A stretch of DNA of 64,000 nucleotides from Turritopsis dohrnii. Taxonomy: Eukaryota > Cnidaria > Hydrozoa > Anthoathecata > Oceaniidae. Shown in pieces: positions 22,396 to 34,900 of the stretch. Numbering within the stretch: position 1 is the first letter of the stretch; each line of letters opens with the position of its first letter. The translations under genes were made by a program, and so were the position numbers. Under the pieces are notes generated by a model, which made no database searches, was not told where the DNA came from, and worked only from the letters and a program-made list of their open reading frames with translations. Where the stretch lies: contig BQMF02000067.1 in assembly GCA_027922465.2 (NCBI GenBank), positions 25,001 through 89,000 on the forward strand. The letters are read 5' to 3'.

Positions 22396-25044
22396 TTATA
22401 TGGTTGCCTTTTTTTTCCAACCCAGTCAGGTAGATTTGGCGGGTTGGCTCGTCTCCTGTAAGGCCAGGTTGGAAAATATATTTTTTGTAACAGTACATGC
22501 GCAGTACCAGCAAAACACTAACGAACGAAAAACATAGCGGATGATAATCCAAGAAGATTCTTGCGTTTTTAAGCCCACTTGTTGCAACGCTGAAAGAATT
22601 CAAAGCGCTCATGTCATTTCACAAAAAATTTTAATGCCGACAAAAGTAAACAATACAAAAACCAAATTTAATGCAATTCACCACGCTTGGCGCCCTAGAT
22701 TCATCACCCATAAAAGGAAATCCCTGTTCGGATAGTAAAAATATGATTAACGACGATAAATTCTCTATTCGTGTCTTTACTGACTATTGAAATCTTCGCC
22801 ATTTATTTTAGCGACGATCTGCATGATATGAACTTCCTCGTAAGGTAGTATGTTTGGTAGATCTTGACTTGTTCGTTTCTTAATTGTGATAATAACAATG
22901 ACAATAACAAAAACTAAAACTAAAACAACAAGCAACGGAAGTAGAATGTAAAGGACAATTTTTGAAGATGGCGACGACAATTCAATACATTTAGAAATGC
23001 TGCAATATTCCCATTCACCATCTGTATTTATATAACACCAAGGCATTTTCGCAATTCCTTGTGGATTTCGACAATAATTTTTTATTAAGGATGGATAATA
23101 TTTCTTGTAAGCAACATTCCAGTACATGCACGCTAATCCATTTTTCGTAACATTTTGTGTTCCAACATAGTCTTCTCCTACACCAACCAAGCACGATACT
23201 TCCTTTGCTACGTGATAGGAATGGAAAGTACTACGATTCACGTAACACTTCAATAAATCACTTTGATTAAACATGGATAGGTCAGTACAATCCAATATTC
23301 CTTTGTGAAGTCTATCTTCAGACAATTCATGACATTTATTCTCCGATTGATATAATTTTCCAAGAATTGGCACGAACTTGCTGCATTTATCCCTCATGTT
23401 AGTACAGCTTTCGAAACATGGCGGGAAAGCAAAACTGTTGTTCCATCGAATGTTACACGCGTTATGCTGAAGGTGGCATATGTACCAGACAATATTGTTA
23501 AAACAATCTTCCAAATACTCCAACGGCGGAACATAAGTAGTTTCCAGCATGTTTATAAACTCAGTTTTATTTTCACATTTCCTGAGAGCATAGGTTTTCA
23601 TAGCTCTGACAATTCGGTCCTTGTAGTCAGTCTTCGAAGCTACAGCAACTTTATGAATTAATGAGATTACAAATAAGGAATTCCTCAATTTACTATCATA
23701 ACTAGTATCCCGGGTAAAAACGTTTTACCGAACTTAACTTTGAAAACATTAGGTCAAATCTGCCATTCCTGTGGTACGTACGCGTCACTCGCCACCCATG
23801 TTCAGTATGCGTTGTGTCACAGAATTTAACTCGTGTATATAAAAGTTTCTTTTCAGGCATTAATTTGTTATTACATTCAGAAGATTAAAAACAGAAACAA
23901 ATAGCAACATGGCTCAGAATAATATATTTATACGCAGAAGAGAAGTAACTTTAATGTAAAAAAAATGGCAATATATAACACAGAACTGTTTACCCAGACA
24001 TACGAAACCAAACATTGAATAACATTACAAAATGTGAATTGAAAACAAATTGATACCTTCCAACTGTGTTTCTTTCGTGCGGAAGTTACACTATACAGCA
24101 ACCATTAATGAATTTTTGAAACGATATATAGTCTGTTCTTCCCAAAACCATCAACGTCATGATTAAAACCATGAGTTTCATTTCTTTATGCTTTTTTTTA
24201 TTATTACCTAAAAAATTAATACTTGAATTGTAATACCGAAAACCTAATCATGCTATAAGAATATTGAAATAAACAACAACAACAACAACAACAAAAAATG
24301 CAATTCAACTACGCATTTATCCTAAAAACAATAACTCAAAACAACAAAACACCGTAATAGTAATTGTAATACTGTAATACCGAAAACCTAATCATGCTAT
24401 AAGAATATTGAAATAAACAACAACAACAAAAAGTGAAATTCAACTACGCATTTATCCTTAAAACAAAAATTTACCCAGAAGATAAAAAGTCACAAATAAA
24501 ATCATAATGCCAAACTTATATATATACCCAGGTACGTAAAAGATTACCATAACACAAAATAATGCATAAACATTTCATTGCACAGTAATAACTAATGAAC
24601 TTCTTAAATACATAATCCATTCACATCTACCTTATGAATAATAATCAAAAACACAAACGTGATGACAGAATTTATATATCTAAAGAGTTTATAAAAAATT
24701 GAAAACAACCACATTTTTAATCTGAGTTAAAATCTCCTCTGGCTAATTCACAACAGTTAAACAACCCTTTATTCTTATTTATCCAGCATACCAACTGTGT
24801 TATAACTAAATAGATTTATACTATTTTAACTTTAGCTGAACTTTAAACAAAATGGGATACCTTTCACTGCCAATTCACATGTTAGTAAACTAAACAGCAT
24901 TGATCATCTTCTGTAGACATTTTCAAACACTTCTAAACTCTTTACTTCTATATTCATACCTATAAACAAATTACTAATACTTTATTTACTTTCCAGCACA
25001 AACATACATAGGTATTTATAAAACACTTTCGCTACCATTTTTTT

Positions 25045-25359
25045 TTAAGTGAAATACATAAAACTGCTCTCTTCGTTTGGAAAAACTGCTAAACTTTCTG
25101 TATTTTCCAGTAGATTTTGTACTTTTTGGCAGGCAGACAAAAGCATCAAGCATCGATATGAATTAGATACAATGGATACAATCAGACAGCATAACACATT
25201 CCCCACTTCCACAGCGTCATGAGAAATAAAAACATTCATAGCTGTAGGACCATTTTTAATGTAATAATAGCGCGCGTTACCAAAGAAAATTTCTCTCGGC
25301 TTCCTTTTCATCCAGCAGCATATACACATTCTAAACGACAGAATAACTGAGACATCCAC
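25045..25359 (-). CDS. Helitron-1 small ORF B, 104 codons
   Basis: It is open in this copy and at 57,075-56,761, and nearly so at 54,540-54,881. It encodes a Cys-containing protein (MCICCWMKRKPREI near the start, a central hydrophobic region around VLCCLIVSIVSN). I do not recognise it. It could be an exon captured by the Helitron. Conservation among young copies does not itself show selection. Confidence 0.35.
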   Translation of the reverse strand: MDVSVILSFRMCICCWMKRKPREIFFGNARYYYIKNGPTAMNVFISHDAVEVGNVLCCLIVSIVSNSYRCLMLLSACQKVQNLLENTESLAVFPNEESSFMYFT

Positions 25360-25720
25360 TCAAAGCTAAATCAATTAATCTTTCAAAACTAAATTAAAAC
25401 CATTCCTTACTGTGTAAATAAACATGAAACTGCATTTCTCCACTGCACTTTCTTCTGTATAGCGATATTTGATAACTAAAACGTAAACAAACATTTAAAA
25501 ACCTGTTCTTTTATTAATCTAAATTATTAAACAATAAAAGTCTTATCGTTCTGCACAGCCAATTTTTAAAAACTTCACTGCACTTCTTCTGTATAAAAGT
25601 TTTATAATAATACCTTTTGTTCGTTCGATCTTTCTGCAGCTAATTTTTAAAAACTTCACTGCACTTCTTCTGTATATCTAAATATGATTTTTCATTGTAA
25701 ACAAACGATAATAAAACGTT

Positions 25721-25969
25721 TTATAATAATAACAATACCTTCGTGCATACAAACCTGTGTTTCTTCATCAGTTCTTTCGTCGATTTGCTGCCTAAAACAA
25801 TCAAATTTAAATCAAAATATTCGTATACAAAAAGAAACACGTCTTCTTCGCGAAGTTTCTTGCTCACGAAATGATCGTTGACAAATTTCGAACGATTAAC
25901 ATTGCATTGCTCGCACTCCTCCAAAGACGTTTTTCGGCTGATTTCCACTGCGCAAGCCAAAAATAACAA
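25721..25969 (-). CDS. Helitron-1 small ORF A, 82 codons
   Basis: This ORF begins close to the Helitron 5' end and is present in three copies here. A diverged remnant lies in the copy at 32.35 kb (EQCNV-RSK-VNDHFV). The C-terminal codons pass a potential splice donor (CACAG|GTTTGT), so the true exon may end near residue 71. Function unknown. Confidence 0.35.
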   Translation of the reverse strand: MLFLACAVEISRKTSLEECEQCNVNRSKFVNDHFVSKKLREEDVFLFVYEYFDLNLIVLGSKSTKELMKKHRFVCTKVLLLL

Positions 25970-26309
25970 AACGGAGGAGCATATACTAATCGCGAAAAAT
26001 CAAAAAAATCACTCTCGCTTTGGCGTGGTTTTACGACGAAAAGGGAAAAAATAAGAAGGATTTGACCGTGAAAAAAAAACAAATATGTCACTCTCTAAAA
26101 TAAAAACCGGATGCACAATCGCGAATTAGTATAATAAGATATTTAGCTGATGTTGCCTCATCAGATATGTAAAAGTGTTTTAAATATGGTTCACAAACGC
26201 CATTCGGTAGAACATCGGTATACTTTTGACATTCCTCATTTTCTCTACAAAAGCACTCATCTATCCATACAACATAAATAAGACATATTAAGATATATTT
26301 ATACATCAC

Positions 26310-28465
26310 TTATGTCAATTTCTACATCATTCTGAATTGGAAGGCAAGAAATAATTACAATTGCTGCAGTTTTAATCTGATGCACTAATAGTAGTAACTT
26401 GCTTGTAATTCACTTAAGTACAACGGAATGGACAAACAGAATGATCTTAACAAAGATTTTCTGACAAGATGGGATCAGGTATTTTTGCCTAACACGAACA
26501 ATATTTTGTGTAATGTTCTGATCTTTCAAGCATAATAGTGCAAGACAAACAATCGTAAAATAAAGTAATTAAGTCATAACCAGGTTTCAGGCAGCAAAGT
26601 ATACAATTTGTAATAGCTAGTTATTCAAGATTTGCAGTGGATTTCATTCTAGCGATACTTCAAAATATTTTATTTAACACATTTTCAAGTATTGGACTAA
26701 TAGTTAAACAAATAAACTTACCCAAGCTTCAACCTATCGACTGATTTGCGTCAGCCTTTTGGATTGCAGTAGTAAATTAAGATATGTTTTCAAAATGTTC
26801 AATATTTAAATAATCACTGATACGTTTTCAGCCTTCTGAAGAGTTGTTTCGTTTCTATAACGTCTAAAACTCAGAGATCATTTGTTTATTTTAATAAAAT
26901 GTTTGAATATGTAGTAGATAAAGTCTTAATGATATCAAAATCCTTAGTAATAAAAGCGTTAAGAATGCAATATTTTCATACTTGTTGAGCTATTGCAAAT
27001 CTTGTTTTAAAATTTAAAATTTAATGAGCCTTCAACTAGTAACCAGAGAAACCTAATATCAAAACTGCTTAGCTATAAAAAATAGCAGGGCCTTGTACAA
27101 TATGGAATGGATATGAGAAGGCACTTCTCTTACTTATGATGACAGTAAAATATATCAAAAACAACGAGTCCAAGACAGTATCAGTAATCTATAATTATTT
27201 ATAATTTATAATTTATCTATAAGATCTATGATTTTTACTTTTAGCACTGAAGATGATAAAATATCGAAAAGATTATGCTTAATTCGAAAGATTTTAATAG
27301 CATAAATCTCCAAACGCCATTATTTTTACTCTTATACATGAATAGCGTAATTCGTATGTAATCAAGTTTGTTGGTGCTGACTTTGCTTCTTGTTTTATAT
27401 ATTTACAAACTGGCATACATAATTCAAATATCAGTAATCTATAGTTGGTGAATTGAGAGGTGGGCAGGTCGCGAAAATGTATTACATACTTCCTTTGGTA
27501 TTCTTGCTTGCTTGGTTGCCTATTAAATATATTTCAATAAAAAGCATTGGTAAAGTGTTACTGTTTTAAAAACAATTCTACCTACGATTAAAAATAAAGC
27601 AACATTAAAATTCAAAATAAACCACTGCATAAACTACCCGATAATGCAATACTCTAATCTAGTTGATATTGTCGGATGCATTTTTTAATGCGCATGAGCA
27701 ATTTAGGGTTTTGCTGTATGGACACTTGACAGCCCTTACAAAGCTACTTGATGAAGACATTCATGTGTGTTGCCTAATTATGACTGATTTTACTTGTATT
27801 AACAGTCCCTTATTGCGCATACGCAAATTCCGAGCTTATTACACAGGTATCTGATAGCATTGGAAAAGTTGAATGGCGAAGATGTGTTTTGCCTAATCAT
27901 AGCTCATCTAGCTCATATTAGCTTCTCTTGTACTGCGTATGTCCGATTTTGCGTTTTATTATATGACCACCTAAGCTGCATATTTTTCGATTCCGCCGCA
28001 TTCTCAGCGCATATGGTGTACTTTGTTGTAGGCATGTATACCATGTGTGTTGGATTCTGGATGAACATACTGCAATTCTTCTGATTAAGCGCGAACCAAG
28101 ATTTAATACAAAACTTTTGAAATCAAATTTGTGATTCTACTTAAAATACGTATTCCGGACAACTATATTCCTAAATGGTTCTTAAATTATTTTCAATACA
28201 GCTATAAGTCAAATGTCAATTTTGTGATTTTAATTGAATAAGCTGCTTGGATATAATCAGAATTTCTCTGATTTGATGCCGGTTTGTTTTTTTTTGTAAT
28301 TTCCAGCAGTAACTTTTAAATTCCAATTAAATAGCAAAAATCTCCAAACGCCATTACTTTGACCCTTATACATGAATAGCGTAATTCGTATGTAATCAAT
28401 TTCGGTGGTAACTGACTTTGCTTCGTGACTTCTCTTTATTTCTTTGTGATGATGTCGTCGTCATT
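26310..28465. other. No gene recognised; ~93-bp direct repeat pair
   Basis: A block starting ATCTCCAAACGCCATTA occurs at about 27,306-27,393 and again at 28,340-28,428 in the same orientation, ending TGACTTTGCTTC in both. The second copy runs straight into the TTC microsatellite. No coding region is supported. Confidence 0.6.
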
Positions 28466-28466
28466 G

Positions 28467-28800
28467 TCTTCTTCTTCTTCTTCTTCTTCTTCTTCTTCTT
28501 CTTCTTCTTCTTCTTCTTCTTCTTCTTCTTCTTCTTCTTCTTCTTCTTCTTCTTCTTCTTCTTCTTCTTCTTCTTCTTCTTCTTCTTCTTCTTCTTCTTC
28601 TTCTTCTTCTTCTTCTTCTTCTTCTTCTTCTTCTTCTTCTTCTTCTTCTTCTTCTTCTTCTTCTTCTTCTTCTTCTTCTTCTTCTTCTTCTTCTTCTTCT
28701 TCTTCTTCTTCTTCTTCTTCTTCTTCTTCTTCTTCTTCTTCTTCTTCTTCTTCTTCTTCTTCTTCTTCTTCTTCTTCTTCTTCTTCTTCTTCTTCTTCTT
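28467..28800 (+). repeat. (TTC)n microsatellite, ~111 uninterrupted units
   Basis: An unbroken run of CTT/TTC covers about 334 bp. It creates artificial poly-Ser and poly-Phe frames that should not be called genes. The pyrimidine-purine strand bias makes triplex or length instability possible. Confidence 0.98.
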
Positions 28801-29172
28801 TTTCTACTTTCCTTTTTGCGGTTGTGATTTTGGAAGTTTGCTCAGGTAGATTGACCGCGTATGTCGAATTCAGAAATTCAGAGTATATAAGTTATGTGCA
28901 TGCGCATCATCCTTTAATATTGTTTTTTATGTTGATCTAAAAGTTCGTGGAGCAGTTATGGGTTGTCATTCGTTTTAAGCTGTGGATCCTGAAGCTCAGC
29001 TTAGAGTCCTCCTCATCTCCAACATCAAAAATGTGGGTCTGCTAATGTTTTAATGTAATGTTTTAATGTTTGATGATAATATTTTAATGTTTTTATGTTT
29101 GATCTGTTTTTAAGTTATGTACATTGTCAACGTTCTTTATTAAAAATGGTTTTCTATTGATAATATCAAACT

Positions 29173-29390
29173 GGCCGCCAAGGTGGCATCACTCGCCGCC
29201 CATGTTCAGCCTGCGTTGTGTCACCTCGAAAAGAGTTTACAAAAGAGGAAATTAAGGAATTGACAATGGAAAGTGATACCATCTTGTAGAGCTCGAAATT
29301 CGGAGCAAGAAAATGTATTAATTTATATGTCTATGACGCACCGTTTCGGAGATATCGTCGATCAAAAGTTTTGATGACGTCGCAGAGCCG
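29173..29390 (-). mobile_element. Helitron family 2, 3' fragment
   Basis: It begins (plus strand) CTGGCCGCCAAGGTGGC and shares the CGCCGCCCATGTTCAGCCTG and TTTTGATGACGTC blocks with the 20-kb copies. The terminal CTAG is mutated to CTGG, and the 5' half is missing where BEL-like sequence begins. Confidence 0.75.
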
Positions 29391-29700
29391 CGACCATGTC
29401 TTTTAGGTATGAGAACTTGGTCACCGGCAAAATGTTCGATCTATCGATTTCTGCTTCAAATTGATTCCAAAACCGGAACCAATCAATGTGTGTCCCATTG
29501 AATCTTTCAATTTTCAGTTTGGGAAACTTGATAGTTGTTTGAATGGCAGTCTTTGTATCTTCATTGACAACCAGGTTTGCTTTGATGGCTGATTCCTTTT
29601 TACTGATATCGTTCAAAGCAGCTTTTATTTCAGTAATCATGCCATGAAACGGATCGACAGTTTTCTGCAGCGTGTCGATCCAAGGGTCCTAATATTCTTG
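29391..29700 (-). pseudogene. BEL/Pao-type gag fragment
   Basis: The minus-strand frame contains LPKLKIERFNGTHIDW-like sequence (FPKLKIERFNGTHIDWFRF), then WNQFEAEI and KFSYLKDMV. This matches the conserved block of BEL/Pao gag proteins (DUF1759 type). Only about 90 codons remain, with no protease, RT or LTR nearby. Confidence 0.75.
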
Positions 29701-30199
29701 TGGCTTGTCTTCAGTGATCATGCTTTCGATGACACTGTATATCCTTTCATTTCATTAATGTTCTCTATTGACTTTTCAAGAACATTCATTCATTCATGTG
29801 AATACAAAGCTTTTTATTAACCCGACATTAATACTGTGATAAATGTTTAATCATTAAAGTTTATTTTTTTTCAGATAAAAAGCGTACTATTCTTATCCCT
29901 GGTTTATTACCTACATCAAATCTTCCAGTAAAAAGTATTATTTCAATAAGTTACGTCCCCCGATCCCCTCCCGACCCCTCCTGTTTTGAGACAAATGTTG
30001 GAAAATTGAAGAAAGACCAGAATATGTAGCAGTCACATGTCATGATAAAGTTTATGGTATTGCTCACTTTGGTCAATGAAGTACAAGATCTGTGTGTTTG
30101 CCTGGAATTTACCTATACACTTCACATGATCGAACAGTTAAAGACATTACTTTATCACAACTTGTATCGCTATTGATTTAAAATTGCTTTAAAGACGAA

Positions 30200-31279
30200 A
30201 TGCGAAACATACCATGGGAAAACTGTCTTTCAGCAAACGATCTAAATGTCTCCTGGAATCTATTTAAGCATTACTTAACAAAAATTATAAATAAACATGC
30301 ACCTATTACAGAGAGAAAAGTCCGTGGACTTCAGAACCCATGGATCACAAGGGATATCAAAAATAAAATAAACACCTGCGATTATTACCTCCGCTGTGCT
30401 AAAAGAACAAATAGTGAACTAGATTGGTCTACGTACAAAAGAATGAGAAATAGAATATCGTATGTTATTCGACAAGCAAAAGCGAATCATGTACGCTCCA
30501 TTTTCCGAGACAATTGTACCAACCCGAAAGACTTTTGGAAACGGATAAAAAGATCGTACCCCGTTAAAAACAAAGAGGTTCCATCCCGATCTTTCAAACT
30601 GGGTGATGAAACCACCACAGACAAAACGTTCATAGCTAACAGTTTTTGCCACTTTTTTACAACAATCGGTGATAAACTGTCGAATTCGATAACATCGATT
30701 AAAAACGCTACCTGGTTGCCATTTGATGGAACCGATTACCTATCGAAAGTGCACCCAATGAATCGCACATTCAAGTTTCAGGCTGTAGAGATATCGGAGA
30801 CGGTAAAAATTTTGAAATCGCTTAATTCATCAAAATCCTCCGGTATCGATAACCTGCCCGCATCTTTCATCAAAGATGCAGCTGAGGAAATTGCAGCACC
30901 GTTATCGTTCCTCGCTGACAGAAGCTTTAAATCTGGCATATTTCCGACTATCGAAAAAACTGCAAAAATCACACCGATCTACAAGTCCGAAGAAAAAAAT
31001 CTTCTTTCAAACTACCGTCCAATATCCGTACTCAACGTGATTTCTAAAGTCCTCGAAAAATGGGCTTTTCAACAAATATCGCAATACATGGAGTCAAACA
31101 ATCTGTTCAGTGCACATCAGTATGGCTTTCGAAAAAGCAGATCAACTCAACATGCTGTGACACACTTGCTGAACCATATTCGCTGTAACATGGACAATGG
31201 AAACAAAACTGCTGTTCTTAATATGGACTTAACCAAGGCCTTCGATACAGTCAACCATTCGGTTCTTTTACAAAAACTA
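30200..31279 (+). pseudogene. LINE reverse transcriptase, 5' half (split by a 16.9-kb insertion)
   Basis: The open frame covers a Jockey/CR1-type linker and RT fingers/palm (KITPIYKSEEKN, NYRPISVLNVISKVLEK, AHQYGFRKSRSTQHAV, DLTKAFDTVNHSVLLQKL). It stops exactly at the CACTG end of the RAG1-like transposon. The rest is at 48,221-49,207. The upstream endonuclease is not recognisable before 30,200, so the LINE was 5'-truncated. Confidence 0.88.
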
Positions 31280-31289
31280 CACTGACAAT

Positions 31290-31500
31290 CTTTGCGGTGT
31301 AAATTTACACCCAAAAGGGTGTAAATCGGCAATGTATAAAACGATACCCTAAAAGGGAGTAATGTTACACCCTATCACTATTCAAAGGGTGTAAATTTAC
31401 ATTAACATTTTTTGAGGGGGTGTAAATTTACACCCTTAACAAAAAGCATGGTGTAAATTTATACCTCAGCGTATTGTTGAGGGTGTTAATTTCCACACCA
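31290..31500 (+). repeat. Left subterminal region: GTGTAAATTTACAC palindromes
   Basis: At least five variants of GGTGTAAATTTACACC occur in 210 bp, in both orientations. A similar set fills 43,110-43,345 at the other end. Such arrays are typical transposase-binding subterminal repeats of CACTA elements (inference). Confidence 0.75.
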
Positions 31501-31649
31501 GTAAAACCATATGTCTAAACCTATAATGGGTAAGGATGGCTGACTAATTTTTTAATTTGGAAATCAAGTTGCATTAGCCATGGTAAAAAAGGCTTAATAA
31601 TCAGAAGACAAAACAGGTGTTATTTTAAAATCATTTTCCAAAATAAATA

Positions 31650-31765
31650 AATTCCATTGAACAATTTTTCCATTTAAATTATAATGAACAATTTTTTAAA
31701 TTATACTGAACAACTTTTAAATTATATATAATGAACAACTTTTAAACTATAATGAACAACTTATA
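31650..31765 (+). repeat. Tandem repeat, ~24-bp unit (TATAATGAACAACTTTTAAA)
   Basis: Four to five imperfect copies lie just inside the left end of the CACTA-like element, downstream of its accessory gene. Confidence 0.75.
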
Positions 31766-31969
31766 TACATGATAAATACCATTATTTGCAATAATGAGTA
31801 AATAGTACATGCTATGCCAGTACATACTAGGATGAGACTATTACACAAAATTTATTCATGTTCCTGAACTCGGCATCAGTATGCTTGGAAGTAAAAGATT
31901 AGATCTCATAGAGCGAAAAAATATACAAAAATATAAAATACACTATATAAAACTTTGAACATTATTCAT

Positions 31970-34900
31970 TTATAAATGTCTCAGTTTAGACATCAAAGTA
32001 TACACTTTAGAAATCTTTGCCGCTTTGTCATGAATTTGCAACAAGTCCTTTTGAATGAAGGTCAATGTTCCCCTTAACTTTGCAGGATATGCAATATTAA
32101 AAACATAATAGGTGGCAAACATCATTGCGAAAGCTGTTACCAAATCTTTGTTCCTGGCAATAATACACCCTTCCACAACTATAGACAATGTTTCTGCATT
32201 AACTATGTCGTCTATTGAAAAGTCTTCTTTATTCACCCCGTATTTTATTTGAGGGTAATTCTTTGCTTCTTCACCATTCAGTAAAATGAGTTCATCCTTT
32301 TCTTTCCTCAACAAGGAGGGTAATTCCATCAATGATAATGCCATACTCATCTACTTATAATAATCCGCAATCGTGTGTAACACATTTAACTTGGTAAGTG
32401 TGAAAAAAGACTGGGGACGAAATGTTTCTATGGAAAATTCAATACGGCATCTTTAGAAAGTGAGTAACTGAGTGTACTGTGTGCACATCCACGATTAGTA
32501 TATGCTCCTCCGTTTTGTTATTTTTGGTTTCGCACTGAAAATCTGCCGAAAAACGTCAATGGAGAAGCGCGAGCAATGCAATGTTTTTCGTTCGAAATTG
32601 GTTAACGATCATTTTGTAGCAGTAAAAACAAAAACAAAAAACTTCACGAACACGAAGATAGTATTTTTTTAAAACGAAGATCTTTAATTTTATTGTTTTA
32701 GTCGTTTTCGGAGAAAGATCGTATCGTAAAGATTGAATTAACAAGTGTAAGTAAATTCACGGAAGAACTGAATCAAAAATCAAAGTTTTGAGACTGTTTT
32801 CGTCTTTTTCCATAATTCACTTTTGACTGTTTGGTAGGCTGGAACTATAGTCATGATAATTTAATAACTTTTTCTATGTTTGCTTTCCTATGGATAAGAA
32901 ATCAAGTTTGTGTTTTGTTTTATTTTGCTTTCTTTTTTTGTTTGTGTGTATGTGTAGCATTTTGTTTATTATGATATGGTTTTCATTGCTCATGGAAATC
33001 TTCTTTTTTTTATATATATAGTTTACAATAATTACGAAAGAGTTTAACAAGTCTAAATGCTTGAGTGTTTTGGTAAAGAACAGACTATTAAAATAACGAA
33101 TGGTATCGAATCTTAGTGGATAAAGAAGCAACATTAGCAGGTATAATTCCGCATATCATTTACATGGCGTTTTTATTCTTCTTCATAACATATCTTTTCT
33201 TTTTTGACTGTTTGGTAGGCTGAAGCTAAACTCATGATCTTTTAATAAATATTCCCTGTTGCTACTCATATGTTTGCTTCAAGTTTGCGTTCGTTCTTTT
33301 AGTTTGCTTTTGTTTGTGCGTATATGTAGCTAAATATGTTTTTATGATAGGTTTATTATTAATAGAAATCTTCTTTTTTAGGTAAAATTAATTATGAAAG
33401 AATATATAAATTCGACATTGTAATATGAAGGGTGTTTGGTAAAGAACTGACTAATGAAATAACGAATGCTATCGAATCTTATTGGAGTAAAGAAGCAACG
33501 TTAGCAGGTACAATTCCGTTTATCATTCATATTTCCTTTGGCGTTTTTATTTTTCACTACACGCCAAGGCAGCTTTGTTTACCACCCATTATCATTAAAG
33601 ACTGTAAGAACAAAATTCCCACCTATTGCCCTTTGCTATGCGCCATCTTAACCAACAAATACAGCAGCCACTTCATCCATCGTGACATGAGGTTTTTTTT
33701 GTGTCTGTGTCAAAATCTACATTTTATGTTTCGTAATCACCTCTTTCTCTTTTCACGATGAACTGAAATCTTACGACATTTTAATAATGACGTTAGATTA
33801 AAAAATAGTGCCGCCTCTGCGTAGCCTTACGTCAAATATGTAGGAACAACCGTTTAAAAAAAAGTTAAATATTTCACTCCCTAAGTTAGAAGTGGTATGC
33901 ACAGCGCCGATTATGATAACTTTTTATTTCTATAAATGTTCGACACGGGTGTGAGCGATGCGTCGTTTTGAGAAATGCAACAGTAAAAAGTTTTTACACG
34001 GGATACTAGTATCTAAAAAAAGACAATACCTTAGGGATAAAATGTTTATTATGCTTTTTGATGTGCTTGTCAACACAACGCTTGCCTTGCGTGGGTAGGA
34101 AGGGAGCTCCGTGCATGTAATTTAATAGAGTGAATCGGTATTTTCAAATTTGATATCAAAAATTTCTTTTTGCACCTGTTTCACTTTTACACGTTTTTTT
34201 TTTTTATAAGAAAAATTTTTATAAGAAAATGAGGCTCAAAAACCTCAAAACCTTAAGAAAATCTTAAGAAAATGCCGAGCCTCAGTTTTCCAGAAATCAC
34301 ATTTTTTTAAACATCAGCTTTTAGGTCGTATTGAGTTTCGGTAGGGAAAAAACGGTTAACTTTGGCATTTTGACGTCATTCTAATGGATATAATCTAAAG
34401 TAACATAAGTTTCATAAAACAGCAAAACTGAAAAGAATTCCGCAGAAAATCGTATTGCTATTTGGAGGAAAAAGTGATTTTTTTCTCCAAAATTGATGTT
34501 TCTACTGCTTATGATTAAAGCAAAGTCTTAACAAAAGGAAATTCAGAGTGGAAAAGTTAAGAAAACATTAAGAAAATCTCAGCCTCATTTGGTCAAAAAC
34601 CTTAAGAAAATCGAGGCTCGGGCCAAAAAGTGACTTTCTTATAAAAAAAAAAACGTGTAATTGATTTATCATTTTGAAAGCTCTAAACTAACTTGAATTT
34701 TCACCTTGACAACCCTTTTAAGATGAAATCAAGAAGGCCCAAAGTTGATGAAATTTCAGTATACTTACTCTTTTTATCATCTTCATCTTTCGTTGATGCA
34801 AGTAAAATATTGTGCATCGAAGTCTTTTTTTTTTAAAGTACAGCTGATTTATGGCAGGTGACAGCTTTTCTAACGAGCAAACAAATTTTTCTTGCAATTC

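Larger units (their letters stand above)
23702..26139 (-). mobile_element. Helitron family 1, copy 1 (2,438 bp)
   Basis: On the minus strand it starts TCTTATTATACTAATTCGCG at 26139 and ends with a hairpin (CGGTAAAACG-TTTTTACCCG) then GGATACTAG at 23702. It is flanked by A and T. There is no target duplication and no terminal inverted repeat. It carries two small ORFs (82 and 104 codons) shared with other copies but no Rep/helicase, so it is non-autonomous. Internally a ~70-bp block (TAATACCGAAAACCTAATCA, ending in CAACAACAAC) is duplicated at 24,230 and 24,370. Confidence 0.9.
22777..26309 (-). pseudogene. Second ROR-type Frizzled/kringle receptor, disrupted by a Helitron
   Basis: The coding sequence is 26309-26140 plus 23701-22777, split by the 2,438-bp Helitron at 23702-26139. 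The two halves are in frame with each other (1,095 nt, 364 codons plus stop) and align end to end with the 354-aa paralogue at 17.4 kb. The first part has a signal peptide and YTDVLPNGVCEPYLKHFYIS. The second has CFNNIVWYICH, FPPCFESC, a kringle (GVGEDYVG, YCRNPQG, MPWCYI, WEYC), a TM helix and a ~35-residue tail. No kinase is present. With the Helitron in place translation would stop soon after residue 57, so this allele is probably null unless the Helitron is spliced out. No splice sites at its ends were identified. Confidence 0.85.

Noticed and set aside
22310..22612. 100-codon minus-strand frame over the CTGT/TTTG repeat
   Set aside because: It crosses the Helitron-2 5' end and its simple repeat; no protein character.
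23702..26139. Rep/helicase coding capacity in the Helitrons
   Set aside because: Only two short unrecognised ORFs exist; all copies here are non-autonomous.
28418..28940. Long poly-Phe and poly-Ser frames over the TTC microsatellite
   Set aside because: They arise only from the repeat in each reading frame and have no other protein features.
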